NCBI GenBank assembly: GCA_030490835.1
Contig: CM059977.1
Coordinates: forward strand, 19,697,335-19,761,334
Source of the DNA: Annona cherimola
Lineage: Eukaryota; Streptophyta; Magnoliopsida; Magnoliales; Annonaceae
Length of the DNA: 64,000 nt
Direction: 5' to 3'
Shown in pieces: positions 36,301 to 44,849 of this stretch. Under the pieces are notes generated by a model. That model was not told the DNA's origin, made no database searches, and worked only from the letters and a program-made list of their open reading frames with translations. Every line of letters starts with the position of its first letter. Within the stretch, counting starts at the first letter, position 1. The position numbers were made by a program, and so were the translations under genes.

Positions 36301-37192
36301 TCAATCCTCGCAATTGATACTGAATTCCCTTCAAAGAGAAACTCATGACACGCTTAACCCAATCAGATGTAATCACCCCTAAGCTGGATAGCCACGCCAC
36401 TCCGAGAATCACATCAGCCCCTCCCAATGTCAATGGAAACAGATCTATTTTATGACTGCCCCCTTCAATCATCACCTCCACATTCTGGCATATACCCTGT
36501 CCAGCTAAGTATGAGCCATCACCCTTCATGACCCTAAACCTGCTAGTATGCTCAGTTATCAACCCCAATCGCCCCAAAAGTTGACGATGGATAAAATTAT
36601 GGGTACTTCCAGAATCAATCATGATGACCACCTCCACTCCGCCGATGATGCCTTTGATCTTTAAAAGTTGGTGTGCATCCATTCCCGCCAATGCCTGTAA
36701 AGAGATGCAACACAATTCTGGTTCGAGTAATTTGTCTGGTTCTCTTCTTGATTCAACTTCTTCGTGTTCTTCAGAGGAGCTGTCTTGCCACTCTTGTTGG
36801 AGAACACACAATTGTTTGTTGGAACAAATATGACCCTTGACGAACTTTTCATCACAAGTATAACACAAGCCTTTCTTGCGACGATCTTGTAACTGTTCCC
36901 ATGACAATCGCTTTACAGGAACACCCGATCTGGATATGTCTTGATTGGGAGACTCTGCTGTTTTTGAAATAACTTTCTCAATTGGACGAGGAACAGGGTC
37001 TAGTTGCCCCTTTCGCATAAATTTTCCCACGAATCGGCTACTGGACTTGTTCCTCATCATTTTGTTATTGAATCGTTTAGCCCATCCAATTGCTTCTGCT
37101 AACGTCGTTGGCCTCATCCTCGGATCCCAATTCCTCCCGAAGACCTGCAACGAATGCTCCCACCAATGCCTTCTCCTTCCATCCCCGAGCAC
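33170..37192 (-). CDS. chromovirus gag C-terminus and pol polyprotein (1340 codons open)
   Basis: The open frame begins inside gag; its first Met is probably not a real start. Residues about 26-125 are gag C-terminus with a CX2CX7HXC zinc knuckle (C110, C113, H121, C123). Protease: DSG at 193-195. Reverse transcriptase: about 410-600, catalytic FFDD at 531-534 in place of the common YxDD, accepted in this group. RNase H: D679 and D741. Integrase: H865, H872, C902, C905 zinc site, then D935, D995 and E1031 (35 residues between the last two). A GPY/F-like module (about 1166-1192) and a chromodomain (about 1228-1270, with WKG and DDTWE) end the conserved part. The frame is uninterrupted. It continues 54 codons into the 3' LTR. 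Confidence 0.93.
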   Translation of the reverse strand: MLGDGRRRHWWEHSLQVFGRNWDPRMRPTTLAEAIGWAKRFNNKMMRNKSSSRFVGKFMRKGQLDPVPRPIEKVISKTAESPNQDISRSGVPVKRLSWEQLQDRRKKGLCYTCDEKFVKGHICSNKQLCVLQQEWQDSSSEEHEEVESRREPDKLLEPELCCISLQALAGMDAHQLLKIKGIIGGVEVVIMIDSGSTHNFIHRQLLGRLGLITEHTSRFRVMKGDGSYLAGQGICQNVEVMIEGGSHKIDLFPLTLGGADVILGVAWLSSLGVITSDWVKRVMSFSLKGIQYQLRGLKPTEIQLASCRQLRKLHASSCQIFMLQGVKESLQLMGTDPSGHAAELDQLLNNFEDVFAEPHGLPPLRKVNHRIELLPNAAPASIRPYRYPYHHKREIESQVTELLQKGWIQPSTSPFSAPVLLVKKKDSSWRMCVDYRALNEITVKDKFPIPVIDELLDEITGASVFSKFDLRSGYHQIRMHPADINKTAFRTHHGQFEYLVMPFGLSNAPATFQSLMNGIFGPFLRKFILVFFDDILVYSPSWEAHLVHLQSALSCLQQHHLLANRKKCEFGRSQIGYLGHVISVRGIEADPDKLSCIAQWPRPKTVKQLRGFLGLSGYYRRFIRHYGLMAAPLTKLLKKNEFQWSPSAEDAFSQLKTALCQPPILQPPDFSIPFIVECDASGQGVGAVLSQRNHPVAFFSKALSSANHGRSVYEQELKAIVLAVKKWRPYLLGHQFVVRSDHNSLRHLLKQRILTPEQQKWMSKLMGYNFTVEYKKGSANGAADALSRQMALAAISMSTIVTPLWQEALQQNRESSSISTIRHQLEGAHPGPPHYSLQNGLLYYKGRLVLPSDSHLIPKVLDYFHASILGGHAGIFRTFKRVNEHFYWQGMRDHIKQMIAACDTCNRVKYSTMRPAGLLQPIPLPNCLWEEVTLDFIEGLPNSKGKSVILVVVDRLSKYAHFSALGHPYSASDVAKVFIQDVVKLHGLPKSLISDRDSIFLSHFWKAIFKEQGVRLKHSTAYHPQSNGQTEVTNRTLETYLRCFTLQHPRRWLDLLPWSEYWYNTAYHTAAGMSPFKALYGYTPPTIPVYESGSTNIVDVDAWLSTRDQTLRLLKDNLLQAQNRMKHMADKHRWESEFQPGDWVYLKLQPFRQVSARPQHIHKLSPRFYGPFKILERIGAVAYKLDLPVGCKIHPTFHVSLLKRGLGDSPSIHTLPPTDHFDEITMQPERVLAERQVLRGSDAITEFRIRWKGLTASDDTWEAKNQLRSLFPHFNLEDQVGSDPGGNDMTNAQAVEVGPHVGTEEEPQQGRDRELPQHTIDQGRTLRPRGQLRPRERLDL

Positions 37193-37907
37193 GGTTTGTT
37201 AAACTCTCAAACTCTTCCAAATACGTCTCTAATTTCCCTTGTTGATAAACTGAACTGATGGCCTCATGTACATCCACCTGATTACCCTCCTCAAAACGCA
37301 GTCTAATGCTTTTGCAAAACCGCCTCCATGAATCCACTTCTCTACGACGCCTAGCCCAATAATACCACTGAATTGCTGCCCCCTCGAGATGATAGGAAGC
37401 CACCCGTACCTTGTCTTCTTCAGAAGTATTTGTCAGCTCAAAATAAATTTGGGCCCGGATGAGCCAAGAATTAGGATCACCTGAGGAGAATACTGGGAAG
37501 TCCAACCTCCCTTGTTGAAAGTGGTTAGGAAAGAGTGGCGGTGTATTCCTGCAACTCTCCTTTCCACGATCTACCTGCTTCCTATGAAGATGCAACCTGC
37601 CAGCACGACCTTCCACCCTCTTCCGACCTGTTTCCATTTCTTCATCTGCTGATGAATCCTCACTGGATAACGATGCCTCACTATTCGATGACCATCCGGA
37701 TAATTTTTTCTTATCCTTCGTAGAATCAAATAGCAGGTTCATACCCGTTTGAAGATCTTTTAGTTGCTGGATCACACTCGACATCTCCCTCTCTAGAGAC
37801 GAAACTCGATGATCCTGGCCTCCCCTTGGATGATCACTTGCAGAACCTGATCCGCTTTCCACCGTCGCGTTATGCTGCTCCATTCCCGCAGATGTTCCTT
37901 CAGCCAT
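37077..37907 (-). CDS. chromovirus gag N-terminal part, frame-broken
   Basis: The likely start is the ATG at 37907 (MAEGTS), not the upstream ATG inside the LTR. The first 60 residues are low complexity with a coiled-coil-like SSLEREMSSVIQQLKDLQ segment. The Retrotrans_gag core follows (LDFPVFSSGDPNSWL, then EGAAIQWYYW and the AFVAGLREEL block). At about 37112-37125 gag homology leaves this frame and continues in the +1 frame of the long pol frame (MRPTTLAEAIG), so gag is split within its conserved domain. Either a disabling indel or an unusual frameshift site would explain this; an indel is likelier because the break is inside the capsid region. Confidence 0.85.
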   Translation of the reverse strand: MAEGTSAGMEQHNATVESGSGSASDHPRGGQDHRVSSLEREMSSVIQQLKDLQTGMNLLFDSTKDKKKLSGWSSNSEASLSSEDSSADEEMETGRKRVEGRAGRLHLHRKQVDRGKESCRNTPPLFPNHFQQGRLDFPVFSSGDPNSWLIRAQIYFELTNTSEEDKVRVASYHLEGAAIQWYYWARRRREVDSWRRFCKSIRLRFEEGNQVDVHEAISSVYQQGKLETYLEEFESLTNRARGWKEKALVGAFVAGLREELGSEDEANDVSRSNWMG

Positions 37908-37970
37908 GGATGACAATGGAACTGCTCTGCGTGATCGTCGCCCGCGTCGCGCCAGCCTATCCGAACCAGA

Positions 37971-37982
37971 GCTCTGATACCA
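37971..37982 (-). other. primer-binding site (tRNA-iMet type)
   Basis: The minus strand reads TGGTATCAGAGC three bases inside the 5' LTR. This is the standard complement of the 3' end of plant initiator methionine tRNA and would prime minus-strand cDNA synthesis. Confidence 0.9.
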
Positions 37983-37985
37983 AAT

Positions 37986-38392
37986 TGATAAGAATAGAGC
38001 TGAAGCTGAAGAATTCTTATCTAAATGTATTCCTGCTGATCGCTTAATCCGATCCAAGCAGGGTTCCTCTTATCAGAGGGAACATTTCCGAATTCTTGAA
38101 TTACAAGAAAAGCTGTAAATCGTCTACCCTGCTCAAAATAACAAACACTTTTATATGCAACCTATGCTAGAACACGATCCTCCTAACTAACATGCACGGT
38201 CTGACACAATTCGTTAGCGCTGCCCTCCATCAAAGGTCCAGCCTCTCCCGCGGCCTAAGTTGTCCACGTGGCCTGAGTGTGCGACCGTGATCAATCGTGT
38301 GTTGAGGCAGCTCTCTGTCCCGCCCTTGCTGTGGCTCCTCTTCAGTCCCTACGTGCGGCCCCACCTCTACAGCCTGAGCGTTGGTCATATCA
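37986..38392 (-). repeat. 5' LTR of the chromovirus (407 bp)
   Basis: Identical to the other LTR apart from three substitutions. It would carry the element's promoter; transcription would run leftwards, away from the lectin pseudogene coding part. Confidence 0.93.
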
Positions 38393-38506
38393 TCCTTCCT
38401 ACCTTGCTTTCTGCCTTCCTTCCTAAAGTACTTGTCCTCTTCGATCGGATTGAGTTTTGGGCTGGTGCTTCATATTCTGATCAAAGTATAAGGATTTCGA
38501 TTATGA

Positions 38507-38931
38507 ACGGCGGGACATGGGTTCCAGTCAATGCAAGCTCTGGCCATTCCCGATCTCCGGCGACGACGTGGCCCTCGCCGAGGACATGCTGTTTAATGGC
38601 AAGAGCCTCAACACAAATGAGTTCTTTGAAAACTAGCCTTACCGTTTCATAATGCAGGGGGATTGTAACCTGCTGCTGTATGTGAACGGAAACAGGGCTC
38701 TTCGGAATTCAGCGACTAACGGTAGGAGCAATGCATGCCGAGTCACGCTTCAAAACGATGGCAACTTGGTCGTGTTGTCCCGCGACGATGTAGTGTGGTT
38801 GAGCAACCCGGCGAGGGGCCCCAGCAACTACGGATCATGCCAAAATGCACCCATCGAACTGCCCCATGGATCACAACGTTCCCATCACCCCGAACGGTGA
38901 GCCTGTAATTGTTGTAATAGATGCATTGATC
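38507..38931 (+). pseudogene. GNA-type lectin pseudogene 6 (retrotransposon in leader, internal inversion)
   Basis: The leader from 38393 matches the lectins at 19034 and 41791, but the start codon position reads ACG (38507-38509). The signal-peptide part has lost about 9 bases and gained others. A TAG at 38634-38636 replaces Gly of ENGPYRF. Motif I persists as QGDCNLLLY and motif II as QNDGNLVVL. After AGCAACTACGG (about 38833) the next 80 bases are the reverse complement of the usual lectin 3' part: read backwards, they give CAATTACAGGCTCA then GGTGATGGGAACGT. Normal 3' sequence resumes at TAGATG (38918). It cannot encode a lectin. Confidence 0.9.
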
Positions 38932-39014
38932 GGGATTTACAACTCAAGTTGTATATTAATTGTTCGTTCGAAAAAAATTATTTGTTTGAGGGTTAGAAGT
39001 TCGAGGCTTTCAAT

Positions 39015-39325
39015 ACATCAGCTGTAAAATTTCGTTTTTTAAATATTTTTATAAAACTGTTAATTTAGGTGTATTTAATATATAAATTAAATTTTACCGT
39101 TTTTGAAAATATGGATATTTTTTTTAATTTCTAAAATAGGAAAGGTTTTAGTCATTTTTAGCTGACTAAAATACCATTATTTTAAAAAAAATAAAAAATA
39201 TATTTATACATCTCCAAAAATAATTAAATTTAATATATAAGTTAAATACACCTAGATTAATAATTTTATAAAAAAATTTCAAAAAAAAAACATTTTAAAA
39301 ATTAGGATTTACTTTACACCTTGAT
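39015..39325. mobile_element. diverged foldback MITE in the pseudogene 3' region
   Basis: Has the AT-rich inverted core of the Mutator-type MITE family (TAGGTGTATTTAATATATAAATT and its partner near 39230-39265). It interrupts sequence that in the lectin at 19034 is continuous 3' UTR. Ends are degraded. Confidence 0.5.
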
Positions 39326-39329
39326 ATAA

Positions 39330-40299
39330 ATGTCTCACGGCGCATTAAAACATTACTCTTGGAGTTTGGTGATGTATGCTTGTGCATGCAGTGGTGGATG
39401 TAAGACATGCAAAACGAGTGAAACTGGACAACGTTTCCGTGTAACAAATTTCGATAACTCCATTCAGATTCTTCTTATTATTCTTGTGAAGAGAGAGAGA
39501 GTGGTGTGGTCTCAGGTGACCCAGGATGTGCTCTTCCATTTCGTATTGCTTTCCATTAATGATATAGAGTGTTCAATTATACTGCATTCCGTATACGGTA
39601 ACGAAATTAAGTATTTGACTAATCAGAAGTTATCAAGAGAGAAAAGTGGAAATTAATGAAATGCACGTATATACAACATATAATTCATTGTTTGATTAAT
39701 TCAACTAAAAGAACATAAATGAAATTTTTATTAAAAAGTTATCATATTATAGAAAGAGAATAATGATGATCTTGATTATCTCTTCAATCCTTAATTAGAA
39801 ATCATATTACGACTCTAATTTCTCAATCTGCCTTTGGTCTCAGACTTGTCTGCCATGTGCCTAAATGATATTTATTTATTTTTTCGTTTCAGCTTTGTAA
39901 TAAATAGACGCCTTATATCACTTAATTACTGAATTAAAGTTATGCTTTATATTATCGATCAGTAATGTCATAGCCCTCGACTTTAATTTGGGTTTACAAG
40001 TACAACTCAAAAGCATCTTAAAATACGGACCTTCAATCTAATGATCGTGAAGGGTTGTGCGATTTTGAAATCAAATCTGTCGTCGACCAAATTATATTAA
40101 TGGCAAGAAATTAAAGATGCCAAACACTTTTTTAGCCAAACTTATTTTAAATTAATGGCTTTCTTTAAACTCTTGTGACTTGTGAGAGAGCGATTATCCG
40201 TCTCGAGAACTAGGTTAGTGTATATGTTAATTAAAGAAGCATGCATATTATTTCATTTTAACCACTATAGGTTGATTTCTCGTCTACCTTGATATATAT
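39330..40299 (+). repeat. lectin-unit downstream DNA (segmental duplicate)
   Basis: 39420-39860 matches 19530-19640 and 20110-20355. 39890-40260 matches 20930-22150 with the insertions removed. It contains the empty site for the element at 21184. The open frame at 39330-39656 has no recognisable domain. Confidence 0.6.
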
Positions 40300-40973
40300 T
40301 AGGGGTGGGAATCGGGGCGGGCCATACCGGGTCAAGGTTTGCACAACTCTTACCCTACTTTTTAAAAATGGAGTTTAACTAACTTTTATACCGGATTGGA
40401 ACAAGGTCGGTTTGATCCCTTACTTTTTTTTTAATAGATTCCGGGACAAACTTCGGATTGATATTGGACTAATTTCGAGATAACGGGTCGGGTAAAAAAT
40501 GCGGGTCAAATAAGATAATTTTAAGAATTTATATACGTATGAAATATTTAAAAATATCTATATTTCGCTAATTATTAAAAAATACATAATTAAGAAAATA
40601 AAATATTTAAAAATATAGAATAAATTATTAAAATAAGTTAATATACAATTACACATAAAAGGTTATATATGTACAAATTATTTTTATTAATTTCTATATT
40701 GCTTTCTGAAGAAATTGATTCTTCTATTGTTGATAGAGTTGCTTATAAAAAAGTAAAAATTTTGAAAGAAAATAATAATAATAATAATTAATTATAGGCT
40801 TATAATTTTTAATAGATTAATATATATGGGGCGGGTTGGGACGTGGTGGACCATATTTTTAAATTTGGATTAAAATTTCTAACTCATACTTATACTGGAT
40901 AAAAAATATATTAGTTTTATCTGGCTAAAAAAGAGTCGGGTCACACGTCGACCCGCCCCAATTCACATCCCTA
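40300..40973. mobile_element. hAT-type non-autonomous element (about 674 bp)
   Basis: Inverted ends TAGGGGTGGGAATCGGGGCGGG and CCCGCCCCAATTCACATCCCTA. The flanks are ATATATAT and GTATATAC, an imperfect 8-bp duplication. It is absent from the related segment around 22150-22700. Same family as 635-1546. Confidence 0.7.
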
Positions 40974-41535
40974 GTATATACCTGCGAAATTCAATGATTT
41001 TAGGACCCATATAGAGTAATATAGCTAGGACATATAAGACCATTCTTTGAATTTAATTCCTACATTAGAACGATAATTATTTTAATTCCGCCCTTGAGAC
41101 CGTTTCGGATCCCACAGCTTCCAGAATCCAGCATAGATGGATTTACACATAATGTAAGATAAAAAAAAAATTACTTACGAATGAAGATTACATATGCGTA
41201 GATGGCCATCAAATGATCTTGGGTCCGGTTGAGACTTAGTTTATAATTTACTTAATAATTTTTAGAATTTTAATACTATCAATCCAATAAAAGGCGTGCG
41301 TATACTAAGCAATCTAGTTAACTTAAATGTTTGTAAATAATCAACATTTACATTGAGATTAATTGTATAGATTTTAAAATTATGTTATATTATTTAAGAA
41401 ATATATCTTACCGGTCCTATATATTTCAATGATAATAAAGCATGCCACTAAGCAATTAGCTTGCTACGTAAGCCACAGTCGCGCATGCGTCCTCAGTCCT
41501 GTCTGAAAAGACCGTTTCCCGCCTGCATCCTTGAA

Positions 41536-41637
41536 AGTCAATTTCGACCTCATCAAAATAATCCACCATTAATTTTTCTAACAATTGAAAACAATGAAAA
41601 CGTCCAAGTCCCATTCCCCCGGATACACCTATATAAG
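41536..41637 (+). promoter_or_regulatory. lectin 5 promoter: W-box core, ACGTCC motif, TATA
   Basis: AGTCAA is at 41536-41541, AAAACGTCCAAGTCCCA from 41597 and TATATAAG at 41630-41637, about 155 bp before the ATG. This is the cleanest version of the shared promoter and nearly identical to the orphan copy at 23689. Confidence 0.65.
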
Positions 41638-41790
41638 ATCAATGAACTCCATTCTCCTCTCTCATCCAATCCTCCATTTCCATAGATAGTCGTCCCTTCC
41701 TTCCTTCTTCAAGTACTTGTCCTCTTCCATAGGATTGAGTTTTGGGCTCGTTGCTCCATATTCTGATCAAAGTGAGGTTTTCGATCATAG

Positions 41791-42219
41791 ATGGCGGCAC
41801 GTCCGTTCGAGGCAATGCAAGCTCTGGCCATTCTCGGCCTCTTCCTGATCTTCGGCAACGTGGCTGTCGCCGAGGACATGCTGTTCAATGGCGAGAGCCT
41901 CAACACAAACGAGTTCCTTGAAAACGGGCCTTATCGTTTCATAATGCAGGGCGATTGCAACCTGGTGCTGTATGTGAACGGCAACAGGGCTCTTTGGAAT
42001 TCGGCGACTAATGGGAGAGGCAATGCATGCCGAGCCACGCTTCGAAACGATGGCAACCTGGTTGTATTTTCTGGCAACGATGTCGTGTGGTCGAGCAACT
42101 CGGCGAGGGGTCCCAACAATTACAGGCTCATCGTCCAGGGTGATGGGAATGTGGTGATCTACGGCGCTGCTCTTTGGGCCACCAACACTGTGCAGAACAA
42201 CAGGAAGTTGCTGCGATGA
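41791..42219 (+). CDS. GNA-type mannose-binding lectin 5 (142 aa)
   Basis: Signal peptide at 1-27 (MAARPFEAMQ, hydrophobic core, ending VAVA), then EDMLFNGES. Motif I QGDCNLVLY is at 53-61 and motif III QGDGNVVIY at 116-124. Motif II is RNDGNLVVF at 85-93, where even the first Gln is replaced by Arg, making it the most degenerate second site in the array. Cys56 and Cys80 are conserved. The tail is QNNRKLLR. An AATAAA is at 42392-42397. It is intronless and next to lectin 6 at 2.1 kb distance. Confidence 0.92.
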   Translation: MAARPFEAMQALAILGLFLIFGNVAVAEDMLFNGESLNTNEFLENGPYRFIMQGDCNLVLYVNGNRALWNSATNGRGNACRATLRNDGNLVVFSGNDVVWSSNSARGPNNYRLIVQGDGNVVIYGAALWATNTVQNNRKLLR

Positions 42220-42399
42220 GGATTTACGTGCCAATTCTTTTTTTTTTTTTTTTGATGGAATACGAGCCAAGTAATATATATTAATTTGTCGAAGATTTAT
42301 AATTAATTAAGTTTGTTGACGATTATTGTGTTCTGATCAATGTTAGGCAAAATAAAACTGAGAATTTGGTTGTAAAACTTTTGTGTGGAAAATAAATTC

Positions 42400-44050
42400 A
42401 AATAGTTAGGTTTTTTAAGTTTCTTGTTATTCTTGCGAAGAGAGCTAATGTTATAATGGTGTGTTTTCAGTAGCAATGGTCGGTCCCGAAAGGAAATATG
42501 TATGAATTATTATCTCTTAATTAATTTTGCTGCTCTGTCTTCACCGGTCACCTGAGCACCTGCAGTACCCTGAAATTAGCACTAGCAACATGGGCAACAA
42601 AATGTTTCATACTTTCACTGCAGATATCAAAATGTGGCAGCATTTGGAATGAATTTTAACCCAAAGACAACTAAACCTTTTCTTCCTAAAACTAAAATTT
42701 ATGCTACTGTTAGTCGAGCGTGAATACACAATAAATCACATGTAAGAACATCTCCTTTTCTCTCTCTGTTTTTTCCCCGCTTTCGGTTGCGCTCTTTTTC
42801 GTTAGCAAGAAATATAAATCTGTATTTTTTTTTTCAATTTCTCAATAACAGAGATATCACTTGCTCTTTTTCGTTGGCAAGCATTATAAACACTGAAATT
42901 TAGTTTAACCAAATGCAAGTTGAGTAAAAGCACTACAAGAATATTTTTATATATAATATATATTTGCAACAAAATATAAATTCAACTATAAATAATGGTA
43001 AACACAACCTACTGAAAGACATTTACATCCAGAAATTAGTGCATATAACATTATAAGCAATTCAACCGTTCAGTATTGTCATATTGTCTGTATAGAGCTC
43101 ACGTGGGAAAGTAATAGATTATAAGGCGTGCGGATGCAGCTCACTTGAACCAATTCAACTGTTCGGTATTTTCCACAAATTTTTCTATATAAAACTTTTC
43201 AATCTAAAATTTTTCACTTTCCACAATTATTATATTTTTTAATTATTTATTCACTTTTTAATATATAACTATCTTACATTTCAATTATTTCTACACAACT
43301 ACTCATGCATCTAACTTATCTATTTTAATTGTATTCTCTTTAATTTTCATCATTCTCCCTAACATATTATTTTTTTTAATTTTAAAAATTTTTCATAAAT
43401 TTTTTTATCAGATGTGAAAATTTTTTATCACCTGCCAAATAAGTATTAACAAAATGAAGGCGTGTGGATGCAAGGACTCTGCGGGGGCCGCGGTGATATG
43501 CGCGCACCATGGAACAAATCCTCGGATGATCTCCTCGGTTCGTACTTCATGTATTCAAACCCAGATATAGTTACAGGACAGAACCTTTCAATTCAGATTA
43601 TATATGCAAATAGTAGATAGCAAGATAATCAAGGGTTTAGTAATTCAAACAAATTTTAATATCAGTGGTCCAATAAAAAAAACACAGAATTTGACCACAA
43701 TAAAGACTACCACATGTAATTTATTAGTGGCAAAACATTTTTGAAGAAGCGGCGGATGAAATGGGATACGAATAGAATAAGATTTCTCATTTCGAAAAAA
43801 AACAAAAAGGGTTCAATTTTCAACGTGATATCTTTTTTAAATATATAATTACCTTACTTTTTACCTTTCCAAAACCAATCTCATTTTCAATCCATTTCCA
43901 TCCAATCTCTCGTCTAATAACTATCCCATCTCATCCGATCATTGTTAACAACCCTTTAATTAGTTGCTGCCGACGTAGTCACGTAGGAGTCCATCGCAAC
44001 GCGTTCTCACTCCCCCATCCATTGAAAAGACGCTCTCCCCGCCAGTATTT
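42400..44050. other. intergenic DNA with a MITE and a CACTA-like end
   Basis: A CACTACAAGAATATT end at about 42934 suggests a CACTA-type remnant, with ATTAGTGCATATAA near 43037. A Tourist-like MITE in minus orientation covers about 43150-43446. No gene was recognised. Confidence 0.45.
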
Positions 44051-44056
44051 TTGAAA

Positions 44057-44270
44057 AGTCAACTTCTTCTTCAACCTTATCAACAATATAATCGACGATG
44101 AGCTGTTCTATTCTACCTAAAGTCAAAGATAGACGACAGTTTTGAAACTGAAATATCCAAATCAGCAAGAAAATAATAATAAACAAAAAACAAGTGGCTA
44201 GCTACAACCAACTCCAGATCTGAACTTGAAAATGTCCAGTCCCACACCCAATTGTCTCGCCCCCTATAAA
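44057..44270 (+). promoter_or_regulatory. lectin 6 promoter: two W-box cores and TATA
   Basis: AGTCAA cores are at 44057-44062 and about 44121-44126. The ACGTCC motif is weakened to ATGTCC (44232-44237). A TATA box (CTATAAA) is at 44264-44270, about 95 bp before the ATG. Confidence 0.6.
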
Positions 44271-44363
44271 TGAGTCTATCCCTCCATTCTCCCTTCACAT
44301 CCAATCTTTCATAATTCCCTTCCCATCCTTCCTTGGAGTCGTCTCAGCTCTTCCTATTCCAAG

Positions 44364-44783
44364 ATGGCACGTGGATTTCAGGCAATGCGAGCTCTGGCCC
44401 TTCTTGGGCTCTTCCTCTTCGGCAACGTTGTAGCGGAGGACATGCTGTTCAATGGCGAGAGCCTGAACACAAACGAGTTCCTCGAAAACGGGCCTTACCG
44501 TTTTATTATGCAGGGAGACTGCAACCTAGTGCTGTATGTGAACCGCACCAGAGCTCTTTGGTCGTCCAGGACTAATGGCAGGGGCAATGCGTGCCGTGCC
44601 ACGCTTCAAAACAACGGCAACCTCGTCGTGTTGTCCGGCAGTGATGTTGTGTGGACGAGCAACTCCGCAAGGGGTTCTAACAACTACAGGCTCATCGTTC
44701 AGGGTGATGGGAATGTTGTGATCTACGGCGCTGCTCTGTGGGCCACCAACACCGTCCAGAACAGTAGGAAGTTGCTGCGATAG
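44364..44783 (+). CDS. GNA-type mannose-binding lectin 6 (139 aa)
   Basis: Signal peptide at 1-24 (MARGFQAMRALALL, ending NVVA), then EDMLFNGES. Motif I QGDCNLVLY is at 50-58, degenerate motif II QNNGNLVVL at 82-90 and motif III QGDGNVVIY at 113-121; the Cys pair is conserved. Where the other intact copies read VNGNRALWNSATNG, this one reads VNRTRALWSSRTNG, which adds an N-glycosylation sequon (Asn60-Arg-Thr). The only other copy with this block is pseudogene 1, which suggests gene conversion or descent from one ancestor. The tail is QNSRKLLR. Confidence 0.92.
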   Translation: MARGFQAMRALALLGLFLFGNVVAEDMLFNGESLNTNEFLENGPYRFIMQGDCNLVLYVNRTRALWSSRTNGRGNACRATLQNNGNLVVLSGSDVVWTSNSARGSNNYRLIVQGDGNVVIYGAALWATNTVQNSRKLLR

Positions 44784-44849
44784 ATAGATAATGATGATGA
44801 ATTGCAAGTTACAATTAATACTAGTCGTTGTTGGAGATTTGCAAGTTTA

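Larger units (their letters stand above)
32926..38392 (-). mobile_element. complete Ty3/gypsy chromovirus retrotransposon (5467 bp)
   Basis: Two 407-bp LTRs (TG...CA) flank a gag-pol region read on the minus strand. A perfect 5-bp duplication, TCCTT, borders the element (32921-32925 and 38393-38397). Next to the 5' LTR is a tRNA-iMet-type primer site (TGGTATCAGAGC, complement of 37971-37982). The pol order is protease, RT, RNase H, integrase, chromodomain, which defines a chromovirus. The short LTRs and total length suggest a Reina-like lineage (inference). The LTRs differ at three sites only (33015/38075, 33212/38272, 33227/38287), so insertion was recent. It sits in the 5' leader of a lectin copy, opposite to the lectin's direction. 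Confidence 0.95.

Noticed and set aside
37908..38057. Gag start at the upstream ATG inside the LTR
   Set aside because: The first 50 residues would cross the LTR and the primer-binding site. The ATG at 37907 is the sensible start.
41785..42270. Long minus-strand open frame across lectin 5 (and similar ones over lectins 4 and 6)
   Set aside because: These are antisense shadows of the lectin genes, produced by their biased codon use. They were useful only as a fingerprint that revealed the inversion in pseudogene 6.
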